From assembly GCA_027317105.1 (NCBI GenBank), contig DAHVFH010000191.1, positions 1 through 7,219 of the forward strand: DNA of 7,219 nt, written 5' to 3'. Every line of letters starts with the position of its first letter. Position 1 is the first letter of the stretch. Under the pieces are notes generated by a model that worked only from the letters and a program-made list of their open reading frames with translations, searched no databases and was not told the origin of the DNA. The DNA is from Cytophagales bacterium (GTDB lineage: Bacteria; Bacteroidota; Bacteroidia; Cytophagales; Cyclobacteriaceae). Positions 1 through 6,983 of this stretch are shown in pieces. The translations under genes were made by a program, and so were the position numbers.

Positions 1-474
1 GTGCGCGTGTATACCACAGATAAAAAGCCGACCAATAAAACAGGCCCACTGTATGTAATCGATGGAAAAATAACAAAAGACCCTTATTATTTTATGTCCT
101 TGAAGCCCCAAGACGTATTATCCATTAAAATAGTTAGAAATAGCCGTAAACTTTTCCCACTTGGCAAACTCGGTGCCAACGGAGTGATCTTGGTAAAAAC
201 AAAACTAAAAGGGTCAATGATGCAAGAGAAGCATTTTATAACCTTTTCAGGATTTTTAAAAGAGGAACAATCGGTGGCTGCGACATCGAAAAAGAGCAAT
301 GCACAGACGCCTGTTTTTAGGTCTTGTTTATTTTGGTCTCCAAGATTGCTGTTGGGCGATACGTTGAGATTCCATACGTCCGATGATCTCGGTAATTTCA
401 AAATTCAAATTTTTGGCTTGCCCGATGAGGGCACCTCGCGCTATGGGGAGTTCTCATTTAGAGTAAAGCATTAA
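1..474 (+). CDS. C-terminal part of a plug-domain / MG-type (alpha-2-macroglobulin-like) protein, 5' end outside window
   Basis: The frame is open from the first base to the TAA at 472-474 (157 codons visible). The GTG at base 1 is probably just an internal codon, because the frame runs off the edge. Visible residues 16-22 (PLYVIDG), 38-45 (DVLSIKIV) and 57-68 (LGANGVILVKTK) match the conserved landmarks of a TonB-dependent receptor plug, but no beta-barrel follows. Instead the protein ends within about 90 residues. That tail (about 104-157, with LFWSP, then FHTSDDLGNFKIQIFGL, then YGEFSFRVK) resembles the C-terminus of the large Bacteroidota proteins that join MG/alpha-2-macroglobulin-like beta domains to a short plug segment; their tails typically read like 'YWNP...F.TSD..G.Y.I.I.G'. 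The role is unknown; it is probably exported to the periplasm or outer membrane. It is 375 bases from the SusC-like gene, so co-transcription is uncertain. The plug call is fairly sure; the MG-type assignment rests on remembered family resemblance. Confidence 0.6.
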   Translation: MRVYTTDKKPTNKTGPLYVIDGKITKDPYYFMSLKPQDVLSIKIVRNSRKLFPLGKLGANGVILVKTKLKGSMMQEKHFITFSGFLKEEQSVAATSKKSNAQTPVFRSCLFWSPRLLLGDTLRFHTSDDLGNFKIQIFGLPDEGTSRYGEFSFRVKH

Positions 475-660
475 ATGGAATTAAATCGGTGAATAGGCAC
501 CCAACGAATATAAATAAAAAATGGGCTGGCGTCTTCCGATAAGTTAGCCGCGAAAGGTTAAAAAATACCCGTTTCCTCATGCAATTGTTGAGGATTTGTA
601 ATAGCATTGAAATTTTTGTCTGATTCTATCAGGCTCATAATTCACCATTAATCTATTAAA

Positions 661-668
661 TATATTTG
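661..668 (+). promoter_or_regulatory. Possible alternative -7 box (TATATTTG)
   Basis: TATATTTG is an exact match to the Bacteroidota primary-sigma -7 consensus TAnnTTTG. No TTTG lies at the expected distance upstream; the nearest, at 615-618, is 42 bases away. If used, it would give a leader of about 175 bases before the SusC-like gene. In such AT-rich DNA the match may be chance. Confidence 0.25.
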
Positions 669-780
669 TTTTTTAACAAAAAAAGATATTTTATAACCTT
701 AAAAAAGAAATAAATTGATGATTTTAAACGATTGCGGCTCAATTTTATCCTGCTTATCAATTTTTATTGGGTTTATTGAT

Positions 781-811
781 TTTGTTTGGATGTAAATTCC
801 ATTTACATTTC
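781..811 (+). promoter_or_regulatory. Probable promoter of the SusC/SusD/lipoprotein operon
   Basis: TTTG at 781-784 is followed after 19 bases by TACATTTC at 804-811. This fits the Bacteroidota promoter pattern TTTG-N(about 19-21)-TAnnTTTG, with only the final G of the -7 box replaced by C. A second TTTG at 785-788 gives a shorter 15-base spacing and is less likely to be the -33 element. Transcription would begin near 818, giving a leader of roughly 30 bases that is largely the NNAACC repeat. The call rests on consensus and spacing only. Confidence 0.5.
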
Positions 812-824
812 GGTTCTTAATTTA

Positions 825-848
825 ATAACCTTAACCTTAACCTAAACC
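825..848 (+). repeat. Four tandem NNAACC hexamers abutting the SusC start codon
   Basis: Hexamers starting at 825 (ATAACC), 831 (TTAACC), 837 (TTAACC) and 843 (TAAACC) follow each other without a gap. One T then separates the last from the ATG at 850. No Shine-Dalgarno-like AGGAGG is present. From general familiarity, AACC-rich A/T leaders recur before SusC-type genes in Cytophagales and Chitinophagales, so this may be a translation-initiation or regulatory leader element. That role is inference; the repeat itself is read directly. Confidence 0.75.
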
Positions 849-849
849 T

Positions 850-3800
850 ATGAAGAAGTTTTTACTAATGTGCTTCTCATTCTGTTTTGCGATCAGTGTC
901 TGGGCGCAAGACCGGGTGGTGTCGGGCAAGTTGACCTCCAAAGAAGATGGTACAGCTTTGCCCGGTGTGAATGTTCTCTTAAAGGGAACTACAAATGGAA
1001 CTGTGTCTGATGCAGATGGACACTTTAGTTTCTCAGTTCCCAGCTCTGGGGGAACACTCGTGTTTTCTTTTATTGGACTGGAATCTCAAGAAGTTGAGAT
1101 TGGAGACCGCAGCGTTGTTGATGTACAGATGGGATCGGACATAAAACAACTTACAGAGGTTGTTGTAACCGCTCAAGGTATTCAATCGGAAAAGCGTGCG
1201 CTGGGTTATGCGATTACTACGGTGGCTGGAACCGCTGTTGAAAACAGACCCGAGCAAGACATCGGTCGTTTGTTGGATGGAAAAGTCCCTGGAGTTGTAG
1301 TTCAGAATTCCACAGGTGTGGCGGGTTCTGCTACCAACATTATTATTCGCGGTTATACTACCGTTACGGGTTCTAAGCAGCCTCTTTTCGTAGTGGACGG
1401 TGCTGTTTTCAATTCCGACACGAACACGCCTGGTGGACAAAGTGATGCCTTCAACGGAAGCAGTGCCACTACCAGCCGTTTTGCAGACTTGGATCAAAAT
1501 AATATTGAGAGCATCCAGGTACTAAAAGGGTTGGCTGCAGCGGTACTTTATGGTGCCAACGGACGGAATGGGGTTATCCTTATTACCACCAAAAATGGTA
1601 AAACGTCTAAAGGAGAGCATTTTGATGTAAGCGTAAACCAAAGTGTGTTTGTGAGCAAGATAGCTTCTTTGCCAGATTATCAGCCAGCCTATGGTAATGG
1701 TTTTCAACAAAATTGGGGAAACTTTTTCTCTAACTGGGGACCTTCGTACAAACAGCGGGACTCTATTCCTGACCCTTACGGAAATTTTTCCGATGCTACG
1801 CTTCAATCCCAATTTCCAACACATGTGGGAAAGAATATCGCCTACAGGCCTTATCCCAACAGCGTAAAGAATTTCTTTCAAACCGGTGTATCAACCAACA
1901 CTTCGGTTAATTTGAACGGCTCAAAAAATGGCATTAACTACAATTTTTCTGTGGGCAATACCAAAGAAAATGGTTTTGTGCCTAACAACGTATTTTCAAA
2001 GACCAACGTTGGATTGGGTGTTAATGGACAAGTGAGCGAAAGGTTGACTATTGGGGTGAGCATGAACTATGTGCAAACCGACATGGCTACTCCTCCTATT
2101 AGTGCGGCCGGTGGTAGCGGAATAACTGGAGGTGGTGAGTCCGTATTTGCCGATGTGCTTTACACCCCGGTTAATATCGATTTGATGCACCTCCCTTTTG
2201 AGGCCCCGGTTGACCACCGGAGTGTCTATTACAGAGGCGGTAACGATATCCAAAACCCACGGTGGACAGCCAAATACACCAGGCAAACGGATGGGGTAAG
2301 ACGCTTTTATGGTAGTGCTAACTTAAAGTTCAAAATAGCGAAAGACTTGACAGCAACCTATACGCCCGGTATTGATACGTATAATGAAACCCAGGAATAT
2401 AAGGTAAATAAAGGAGGCCCTCAAAACATCAATGGTTTCTACCGTACTCAAAACATTCAAAATACCATCATGAACCACAACTTTGTGGTGCAATATTCGC
2501 ACCGGTTCGGGGATTGGAATTTGTCTGTATTAGGTGGCGGTCAAAGCCGGTACGATTACAGGAACGCCTACGGGATGTATAGCAGCAACCAGGTTATCTT
2601 TGGCCAAATGAATCATAATAATTTTATTTCTCACTCCAACAACGATGGTTTGACCGGAGCTAACCTGAATAATTCTTATCAGATCAAGCAGCAAGGTGTT
2701 TACGGTTCCGTTACGTTGGACTATAAGGACTACCTCTATTTTACAGCACAAGCAAGAAAAGATTGGTACTCAACACTTGAGAAAGCCAATAATTCCATTG
2801 TTTATCCTAGTGCAAGCGTTTCGTTTGTACCTACTACGGCCTTTGGCATTGAATCAGAAACCCTGAATAGCTTAAAGCTAAGGGCTTCATATGGTTCATC
2901 GGCTGGTTTTCCTCCCCCTTACACTACCCGCAATTATGTCACCGGCAACTCACGACCCTTTCTTAACGCAAGTGGAAATGCATTGACATCGCAGACAGTG
3001 AATGACCAGCTCGGAAATCCTAATTTAAAGGCCGAGTTGCAAAGCGAAATTGAATTTGGTGCTGAGGCGACTTTATTGAAAAAGCGGTTGGATTTTGATT
3101 TCTCTTATTTTAACAGAAACACCACCAACCTGATTATGCAAGCGCCAATCGATCCAGCCACGGGGTATACGGGCACATCAACCAACCTTGGAAAATTAAC
3201 CAACCAAGGCGTGGAGTTGAATATCCATGGCGTGCCCATTATTGCCGGTGATTTCCGCTGGGATTTAAATCTTAATTTTTATCACTATACCTCTATTGTA
3301 AACAATCTTGGGAATTCAGGATTAACGCAGGTACAAATAGCCGGATATAGTGGTGGTCCTAGCAACTGGGCGATTGCCGGAAAGGCTTTTGACATGATTC
3401 AAGGCACTTATGTGCAACGGGATGCCAATGGCAATATGCTGGTGGGAGCAGATGGAAACTACATCTCCTCCCATGATATCAAACCCATTGGAAATCCGAT
3501 CCCTCAATATACGTCCTACTTGACAAGTTCTTTTTCTTATAAAGGGATTACCTTGTCTGTACGGATCGATTACCGTAAAGGTGGTGCCATCTACTCCACT
3601 ACAGCAGGTACTGAGCTTGCTCGTGGTATTACCCAGGACACTAACTTTAATAGGGACGCTACCTTTATTTTACCGGGTGTATTGCAAGATGGAAGTAAGA
3701 ACAATATCCAGTTAACTTCCTCCGATGCCTTCTTCAATAACTACGGCTTTGGCCCGAATGAATTCCAGGTGTACGATGGAACGACCATCCGTTTAGGACA

Positions 3801-4032
3801 GGCATCTTTGGGTTATTCCATACCGAAAGTGTTGCTGAAGAAAACGGCCTTCAAGGCCGTGAACATTACCTTCAATGGCCAAAACCTTTGGTACAATGCG
3901 GTGAACTTTCCAAAACACTCACACTTCGATACTAACCAGTTGAGTACCGGTGTTGGAAACGCTTTGGGGCTTGACTTCCTTACCGGACCAAGCGCGCATA
4001 AGTATGGGGTGACTTTGGGATTGAAATTTTAA
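850..4032 (+). CDS. SusC/RagA-family TonB-dependent outer-membrane transporter
   Basis: This 1060-residue protein would be the outer-membrane barrel that takes up a ligand captured by its SusD-like partner, driven by TonB-ExbBD. Residues 1-19 form a signal peptide (basic MKK, hydrophobic core, cleavage after VWA with Q20 at +1). Residues about 22-97 are a carboxypeptidase-regulatory-like beta domain (VSGKLTS, ALPGVNVLLKGT, GTVSDADGHFSFSVP). LTEVVVTA at 101-108 is the TonB-box-like segment. The plug follows at about 110-250, with DGKVPGVVV at 143-151, IIIRG at 164-168, PLFVVDG at 178-184, IESIQVLKG at 219-227 and GRNGVILITTK at 238-248. The barrel fills the rest, including the SusC landmark GNPNLKAE at 722-729 and NRNTTNLI at 755-762. 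It ends in aromatic F1060, as expected for a BAM-assembled barrel. Length is normal and no frameshift is seen. The ATG at 850 is chosen because it gives the complete signal peptide. Substrate cannot be told from the sequence. Confidence 0.96.
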   Translation: MKKFLLMCFSFCFAISVWAQDRVVSGKLTSKEDGTALPGVNVLLKGTTNGTVSDADGHFSFSVPSSGGTLVFSFIGLESQEVEIGDRSVVDVQMGSDIKQLTEVVVTAQGIQSEKRALGYAITTVAGTAVENRPEQDIGRLLDGKVPGVVVQNSTGVAGSATNIIIRGYTTVTGSKQPLFVVDGAVFNSDTNTPGGQSDAFNGSSATTSRFADLDQNNIESIQVLKGLAAAVLYGANGRNGVILITTKNGKTSKGEHFDVSVNQSVFVSKIASLPDYQPAYGNGFQQNWGNFFSNWGPSYKQRDSIPDPYGNFSDATLQSQFPTHVGKNIAYRPYPNSVKNFFQTGVSTNTSVNLNGSKNGINYNFSVGNTKENGFVPNNVFSKTNVGLGVNGQVSERLTIGVSMNYVQTDMATPPISAAGGSGITGGGESVFADVLYTPVNIDLMHLPFEAPVDHRSVYYRGGNDIQNPRWTAKYTRQTDGVRRFYGSANLKFKIAKDLTATYTPGIDTYNETQEYKVNKGGPQNINGFYRTQNIQNTIMNHNFVVQYSHRFGDWNLSVLGGGQSRYDYRNAYGMYSSNQVIFGQMNHNNFISHSNNDGLTGANLNNSYQIKQQGVYGSVTLDYKDYLYFTAQARKDWYSTLEKANNSIVYPSASVSFVPTTAFGIESETLNSLKLRASYGSSAGFPPPYTTRNYVTGNSRPFLNASGNALTSQTVNDQLGNPNLKAELQSEIEFGAEATLLKKRLDFDFSYFNRNTTNLIMQAPIDPATGYTGTSTNLGKLTNQGVELNIHGVPIIAGDFRWDLNLNFYHYTSIVNNLGNSGLTQVQIAGYSGGPSNWAIAGKAFDMIQGTYVQRDANGNMLVGADGNYISSHDIKPIGNPIPQYTSYLTSSFSYKGITLSVRIDYRKGGAIYSTTAGTELARGITQDTNFNRDATFILPGVLQDGSKNNIQLTSSDAFFNNYGFGPNEFQVYDGTTIRLGQASLGYSIPKVLLKKTAFKAVNITFNGQNLWYNAVNFPKHSHFDTNQLSTGVGNALGLDFLTGPSAHKYGVTLGLKF

Positions 4033-4051
4033 TCTCTAAAACAGAAGAAAC

Positions 4052-5698
4052 ATGAAAAAGAAAATATTAATATTATTAATTGGGATTAATTTGCTTGGGT
4101 TCACCTCTTGCAACCTCGATGGTTTGCAAAGCAACCCCAATCTGTTAACTCCGGATCAATCGAACATTGCGTTTTTGGTGAATAGTGTGGAAGTGGAATT
4201 TGGAACGAATTTCTTCTACAATGCCTCCTATACCACCATGGATTTAACGCGGTTGAAAGCGTTGACCCGTGGGTATAACTACAACAACTGTTATACCCCC
4301 GCCGACTTTAATGGAGTTTGGTATTCGTTTTATTCCACCATGTTGCCCGATATTGCCAGTGCCATTAAGATAGGTTCGGCAAATGGTCAGACAATTTATA
4401 CTGGCATCGCCAGGTCTTTGAAGGCCTATGCGTTGGTAACCATGGTCGATTTGTTTGGCGACATTCCTTATACGGAGGCGCAGAGTACATCTAATTTCAA
4501 TCCGAAAGTGGATAAGGCTGGTCCTTTGTATGATACGGCTCTCGCCATTTTGGATCATGCCATTGCCGATTTAGCCATTGCTTCAAAAGGAGCAGATTAT
4601 ACAGATGATGTTTTTTATGGAGCAGCAAAAACGCCTATCCTTCACAGGCAATATTGGACAACCTTTGCCAAAACGCTTAAACTGCGGATCTACCATCAGC
4701 GCAGGTTGGTTGATAATGGTGCCCATGCGGCTATTGCGGCCATTGTAGCTTCTGGAGATTATATCGGGGGTACGACCGGTTGCCCTGATTTTGTTTTCCC
4801 TTATTATGGGAACAGCATTACCAATCCTGATACACGGTCACCTATGTTCTATAATAACTATTTGAATGGGGCTAGCGACTACATGTCGAATTCGTTGATG
4901 GTGGAAATGTATGATTACAACAACTTAGGCTTGGGCATTCCTGACCCCCGGTTACGTTACTATTTTTATCGGCAGCAAGATACGCCTGGCACGGATGTAA
5001 ACGCCATTGCATGTGTTGGTCAGCCAATTCCAGCGCACTATCCAGCCGGCACAGCATGGTGTCAAGGCCCTAATGGGTATTGGGGTCGAGATCACGGTAA
5101 CAATGACGGAACAGGACCAGATACCAAAGGAAGATCCGTTTGGGGCATCTACCCTGGAGGCGGTAAATTTGATGCCGACCAGGGTGTTCCCGTGACGGTG
5201 ACGGACGGAAATGCCGGAAAGGGTGAATGGCCAATCCTAACATCATCATTTGTTAATTTTATGTTGGCAGAAGATGCCCTGGTAGCAGGGGATGCAGTAG
5301 GAGCAGGTGCTTATTTGAACTTGGGCGTAGCCCAGTCGATCACGGCGGTGATGGGCTTCTCCAGCGTAGGTGTTACCAAAGCGCCTAGCGCGGCAGCCAT
5401 TTCGAATTACAAAAATCAGGTGGCGAATGATTTCACTGCAGCCACTGATAAAATGCAAGTGATTATGAAGGAATACTGGAAGGCCTTGTTCGGTAACGGT
5501 ATTGATATGTACAATTCGTACCGGAGAACAGGCCATCCTACGGATATGCAGCCCATGAAAAACCCGGACCCAGGTGATTTTTATCGCGCACTTATCTATC
5601 CAGCTGTTACGATCAACTATAGTTCTAACGCAACGCAGCATGCAGATAATACGCAAGTGTTTTGGGATACCAATCCTGCAGATCCTTGGATATTTTAA
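4052..5698 (+). CDS. SusD/RagB-family surface nutrient-binding lipoprotein (SusD_2-like subgroup)
   Basis: This 548-residue protein would be the lipid-anchored lid that binds ligand over the SusC-like barrel encoded just upstream. The spacer is 19 bases and purine-rich before the ATG, without a clear Shine-Dalgarno. The lipoprotein signal is residues 1-20 (MKKK, a hydrophobic run, lipobox FTSC, acylated C20). Family landmarks in order: NPNLLTPDQ at 28-36; helical TPR-like segments around 87-107, 122-142 and 159-175, including DLFGDIPYTEA at 133-143; YWTTFAKTLKLRIY at 201-214; IPDPRLRYY at 296-304; GRDHGNNDG at 345-353; SSFVNFMLAEDAL at 398-410; and EYWKALFGNGIDMYNSYRRTG at 474-494. The RRTG motif with the GRDHG segment and the closing IYPAVTINYSSN (515-526) point to the SusD-like group usually annotated as 'SusD/RagB nutrient-binding outer membrane lipoprotein', not classical starch SusD. 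Length is typical. Ligand unknown. Confidence 0.94.
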   Translation: MKKKILILLIGINLLGFTSCNLDGLQSNPNLLTPDQSNIAFLVNSVEVEFGTNFFYNASYTTMDLTRLKALTRGYNYNNCYTPADFNGVWYSFYSTMLPDIASAIKIGSANGQTIYTGIARSLKAYALVTMVDLFGDIPYTEAQSTSNFNPKVDKAGPLYDTALAILDHAIADLAIASKGADYTDDVFYGAAKTPILHRQYWTTFAKTLKLRIYHQRRLVDNGAHAAIAAIVASGDYIGGTTGCPDFVFPYYGNSITNPDTRSPMFYNNYLNGASDYMSNSLMVEMYDYNNLGLGIPDPRLRYYFYRQQDTPGTDVNAIACVGQPIPAHYPAGTAWCQGPNGYWGRDHGNNDGTGPDTKGRSVWGIYPGGGKFDADQGVPVTVTDGNAGKGEWPILTSSFVNFMLAEDALVAGDAVGAGAYLNLGVAQSITAVMGFSSVGVTKAPSAAAISNYKNQVANDFTAATDKMQVIMKEYWKALFGNGIDMYNSYRRTGHPTDMQPMKNPDPGDFYRALIYPAVTINYSSNATQHADNTQVFWDTNPADPWIF

Positions 5699-5721
5699 CC
5701 AATAATTAATTGCATAAAAAT

Positions 5722-6783
5722 ATGAGACATATAAAATTTATTTTAACGTTTGTTCTGGCAGTGGCAGTGATGTCTGCCTGCCGGGACAACAGCCTGTCGC
5801 CAGTACCTTTTAATACCGTGGTAACGACTAACGGTGGGTACATTATTACTAAATCCACACCATCGGCCAATTATGACGTGACTAACCTGGCTGCTGCTGT
5901 TTATACTGTGAACATTCAAGTCTATGATTCCAGGGACGGAAAGGCCTTCCAGGAAGTGGATATCATGGCTTCTTACAAGGATAATACCCCTGGCAATGGC
6001 ACCTGGAATCCTACGGAAGCTAAGGTGCTGTCTATGCCTGCAGCCTCGTTTACCAATGATGCTACTTCGGGCTATCCTGCGGCAACACTTAATATAAAAG
6101 CAGAGGATGCGATCGCCGCCTTGGGGGGTACCGATGCCAATGTTTCGGGATCTGATGCCTTTATCTTCCGTCAGGTGCTGGTCATGAAAAATGGAGATAC
6201 GTTCTCAGTAGGTAACACGGATCTTAACATTACAGCAGGTGCCTATTATAAAGCGCCATTTACTGCAACGTGTCCCTTGGTTTGCCCTTCTTCATTAGAT
6301 GGTACCTATACCACCAGTGTTACAGGCACCGACCAGATCTACGGAGACTATACCTGGACTTTTGTTACTGGCCAAAGTGTAGGTGGTTTGAATGGTAGCC
6401 CGACAACTTTCCCTGGACACTCTACTACGATCAACTCGCATCCCACCACACTTGGCACGATAACGATTGCCGCTACTGCACCTGGTGCGGTGACGTATAA
6501 CGTGAGTGACGTAAGCTCAGGAGTATTCGATGCGATCTATTATCAGCATGGATCATGGGGTGCACCTCAATTTGTACCTTATGTTATTTCCGATGCCTGT
6601 GGTAAAATAAATATACCAGCCGGTGCGGATGGTTGGGGTGATATTCTTTCAGGAAGTGCAACGGTTACGCAAGGAACCGATGGGGGTATTGTGTACGGAG
6701 GCACACCCGGTAAGCTTGTGATTACAGGCAAATGGGTAACTAACTATGGAGATAATTGGACCTTCACCTGGACTCAACAATAA
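5722..6783 (+). CDS. SusE/F-position lipoprotein of unknown function
   Basis: A 353-residue lipoprotein 23 bases after the SusD-like gene and the last gene before the terminator. The ATG at 5722 is preferred over an in-frame TTG at 5710, because it gives a compact signal peptide MRHIKF plus a hydrophobic run and lipobox MSAC with C20 acylated; neither has a clear ribosome-binding site. After C20 the protein looks like two beta-rich domains. The first (about 30-180) includes VYTVNIQVYDSRDGKAFQEVDI, then GSDAFIFRQVLVMKNGDTFSVGN. The second (about 184-353) starts at CPLVCPSSLDGTYT, includes TYNVSDVSSGVFDAIYY and the segment around DACGKI, and ends in a repeat-free T/W-rich strand. Cys184, Cys188 and Cys293 are the only cysteines after the lipobox. 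It resembles lipoproteins commonly found third in SusCD operons of Bacteroidota, which are thought to help ligand binding; I cannot name a specific family. It is not recognisable as an enzyme. Confidence 0.85.
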   Translation: MRHIKFILTFVLAVAVMSACRDNSLSPVPFNTVVTTNGGYIITKSTPSANYDVTNLAAAVYTVNIQVYDSRDGKAFQEVDIMASYKDNTPGNGTWNPTEAKVLSMPAASFTNDATSGYPAATLNIKAEDAIAALGGTDANVSGSDAFIFRQVLVMKNGDTFSVGNTDLNITAGAYYKAPFTATCPLVCPSSLDGTYTTSVTGTDQIYGDYTWTFVTGQSVGGLNGSPTTFPGHSTTINSHPTTLGTITIAATAPGAVTYNVSDVSSGVFDAIYYQHGSWGAPQFVPYVISDACGKINIPAGADGWGDILSGSATVTQGTDGGIVYGGTPGKLVITGKWVTNYGDNWTFTWTQQ

Positions 6784-6808
6784 GCGAAACGAATTATTTT
6801 TAATGAAA

Positions 6809-6839
6809 GGAAGGCTGCCAATTGGCGGCCTTCCCTTTT
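6809..6839 (+). terminator. Intrinsic terminator of the SusC/SusD/lipoprotein operon
   Basis: An 11-base stem (6809-6819 with 6824-6834) is complementary at every position apart from one G-U wobble, T6816 with G6827. The outer arm starts GGAAGG and the loop is AATT (6820-6823). The stem is followed by C and TTTT at 6836-6839. It lies 25 bases after the stop codon of the third gene. Confidence 0.85.
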
Positions 6840-6983
6840 AGAATTAGGTGATGTCAGTGGATGGAAAAGTCTTCAATTCAAATTTTGAGTTTGATCAATC
6901 CTTTATGTCTTTTTTTATTTTATTGGCAATTTCTAGCCTCTTCGTGCAGATTGATTTTTGAAACCCAGATTATCATTTACACA

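Larger units (their letters stand above)
475..849. other. AT-rich intergenic control region upstream of the SusC-like gene
   Basis: These 375 bases hold no convincing gene. The first third (475-600) has two weak hairpins, 524-549 and 574-594, neither followed by a proper T run, so no clear terminator is seen for the upstream gene. The rest is very AT-rich and carries two matches to the Bacteroidota -7 box (661-668 and 804-811), a 10-base direct repeat ATAACCTTAA at 693-702 and 825-834, a small inverted repeat at 756-780, and the NNAACC tandem repeat next to the start codon. A 25-codon open frame at 718-795 overlaps the best promoter candidate and is judged spurious. Confidence 0.7.

Noticed and set aside
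524..594. Two hairpins (524-530 with 543-549; 574-579 with 589-594) considered as a terminator for the upstream gene
   Set aside because: The first relies on two G-U pairs and a 12-base loop and has no T run after it; the second has only six pairs with a 9-base loop and a weak TTTG tail.
665..680. Short AT hairpin, TTTGTT and AACAAA around a TTTT loop
   Set aside because: Six mostly A-T pairs make a weak structure with no T run on the + strand; it reads as low-complexity sequence next to a possible -7 box.
718..795. A 25-codon open frame beginning ATG ATT TTA with a hydrophobic stretch
   Set aside because: It overlaps the best promoter candidate, has no ribosome-binding site and lies in very AT-rich DNA; nothing supports translation.
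554..838. AAGGTTAA at 554-561 and its inverse TTAACCTT at 831-838, considered as borders of an invertible promoter segment
   Set aside because: The match is only eight AT-rich bases and does not extend on either side, and no recombinase gene is visible; invertible SusCD promoters have longer repeats.
1033..1497. Open frame of 154 codons on the - strand
   Set aside because: It lies wholly inside the SusC-like gene, opposite its regulatory and plug domains, and its product has no recognisable motif; it is a shadow of the real coding frame.
5007..5195. Open frame of 62 codons on the + strand in another frame
   Set aside because: It lies entirely inside the SusD-like gene in a shifted frame, with no initiation signal or motif.
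5246..5656. Open frame of 136 codons on the - strand
   Set aside because: It is antisense to the well-supported SusD-like gene, rich in C, H, I and R, and has no recognisable domain.
6953..6960. GATTTTTG as a -7 box for the last gene
   Set aside because: The first T of the consensus is missing and no TTTG lies near 19-21 bases upstream.
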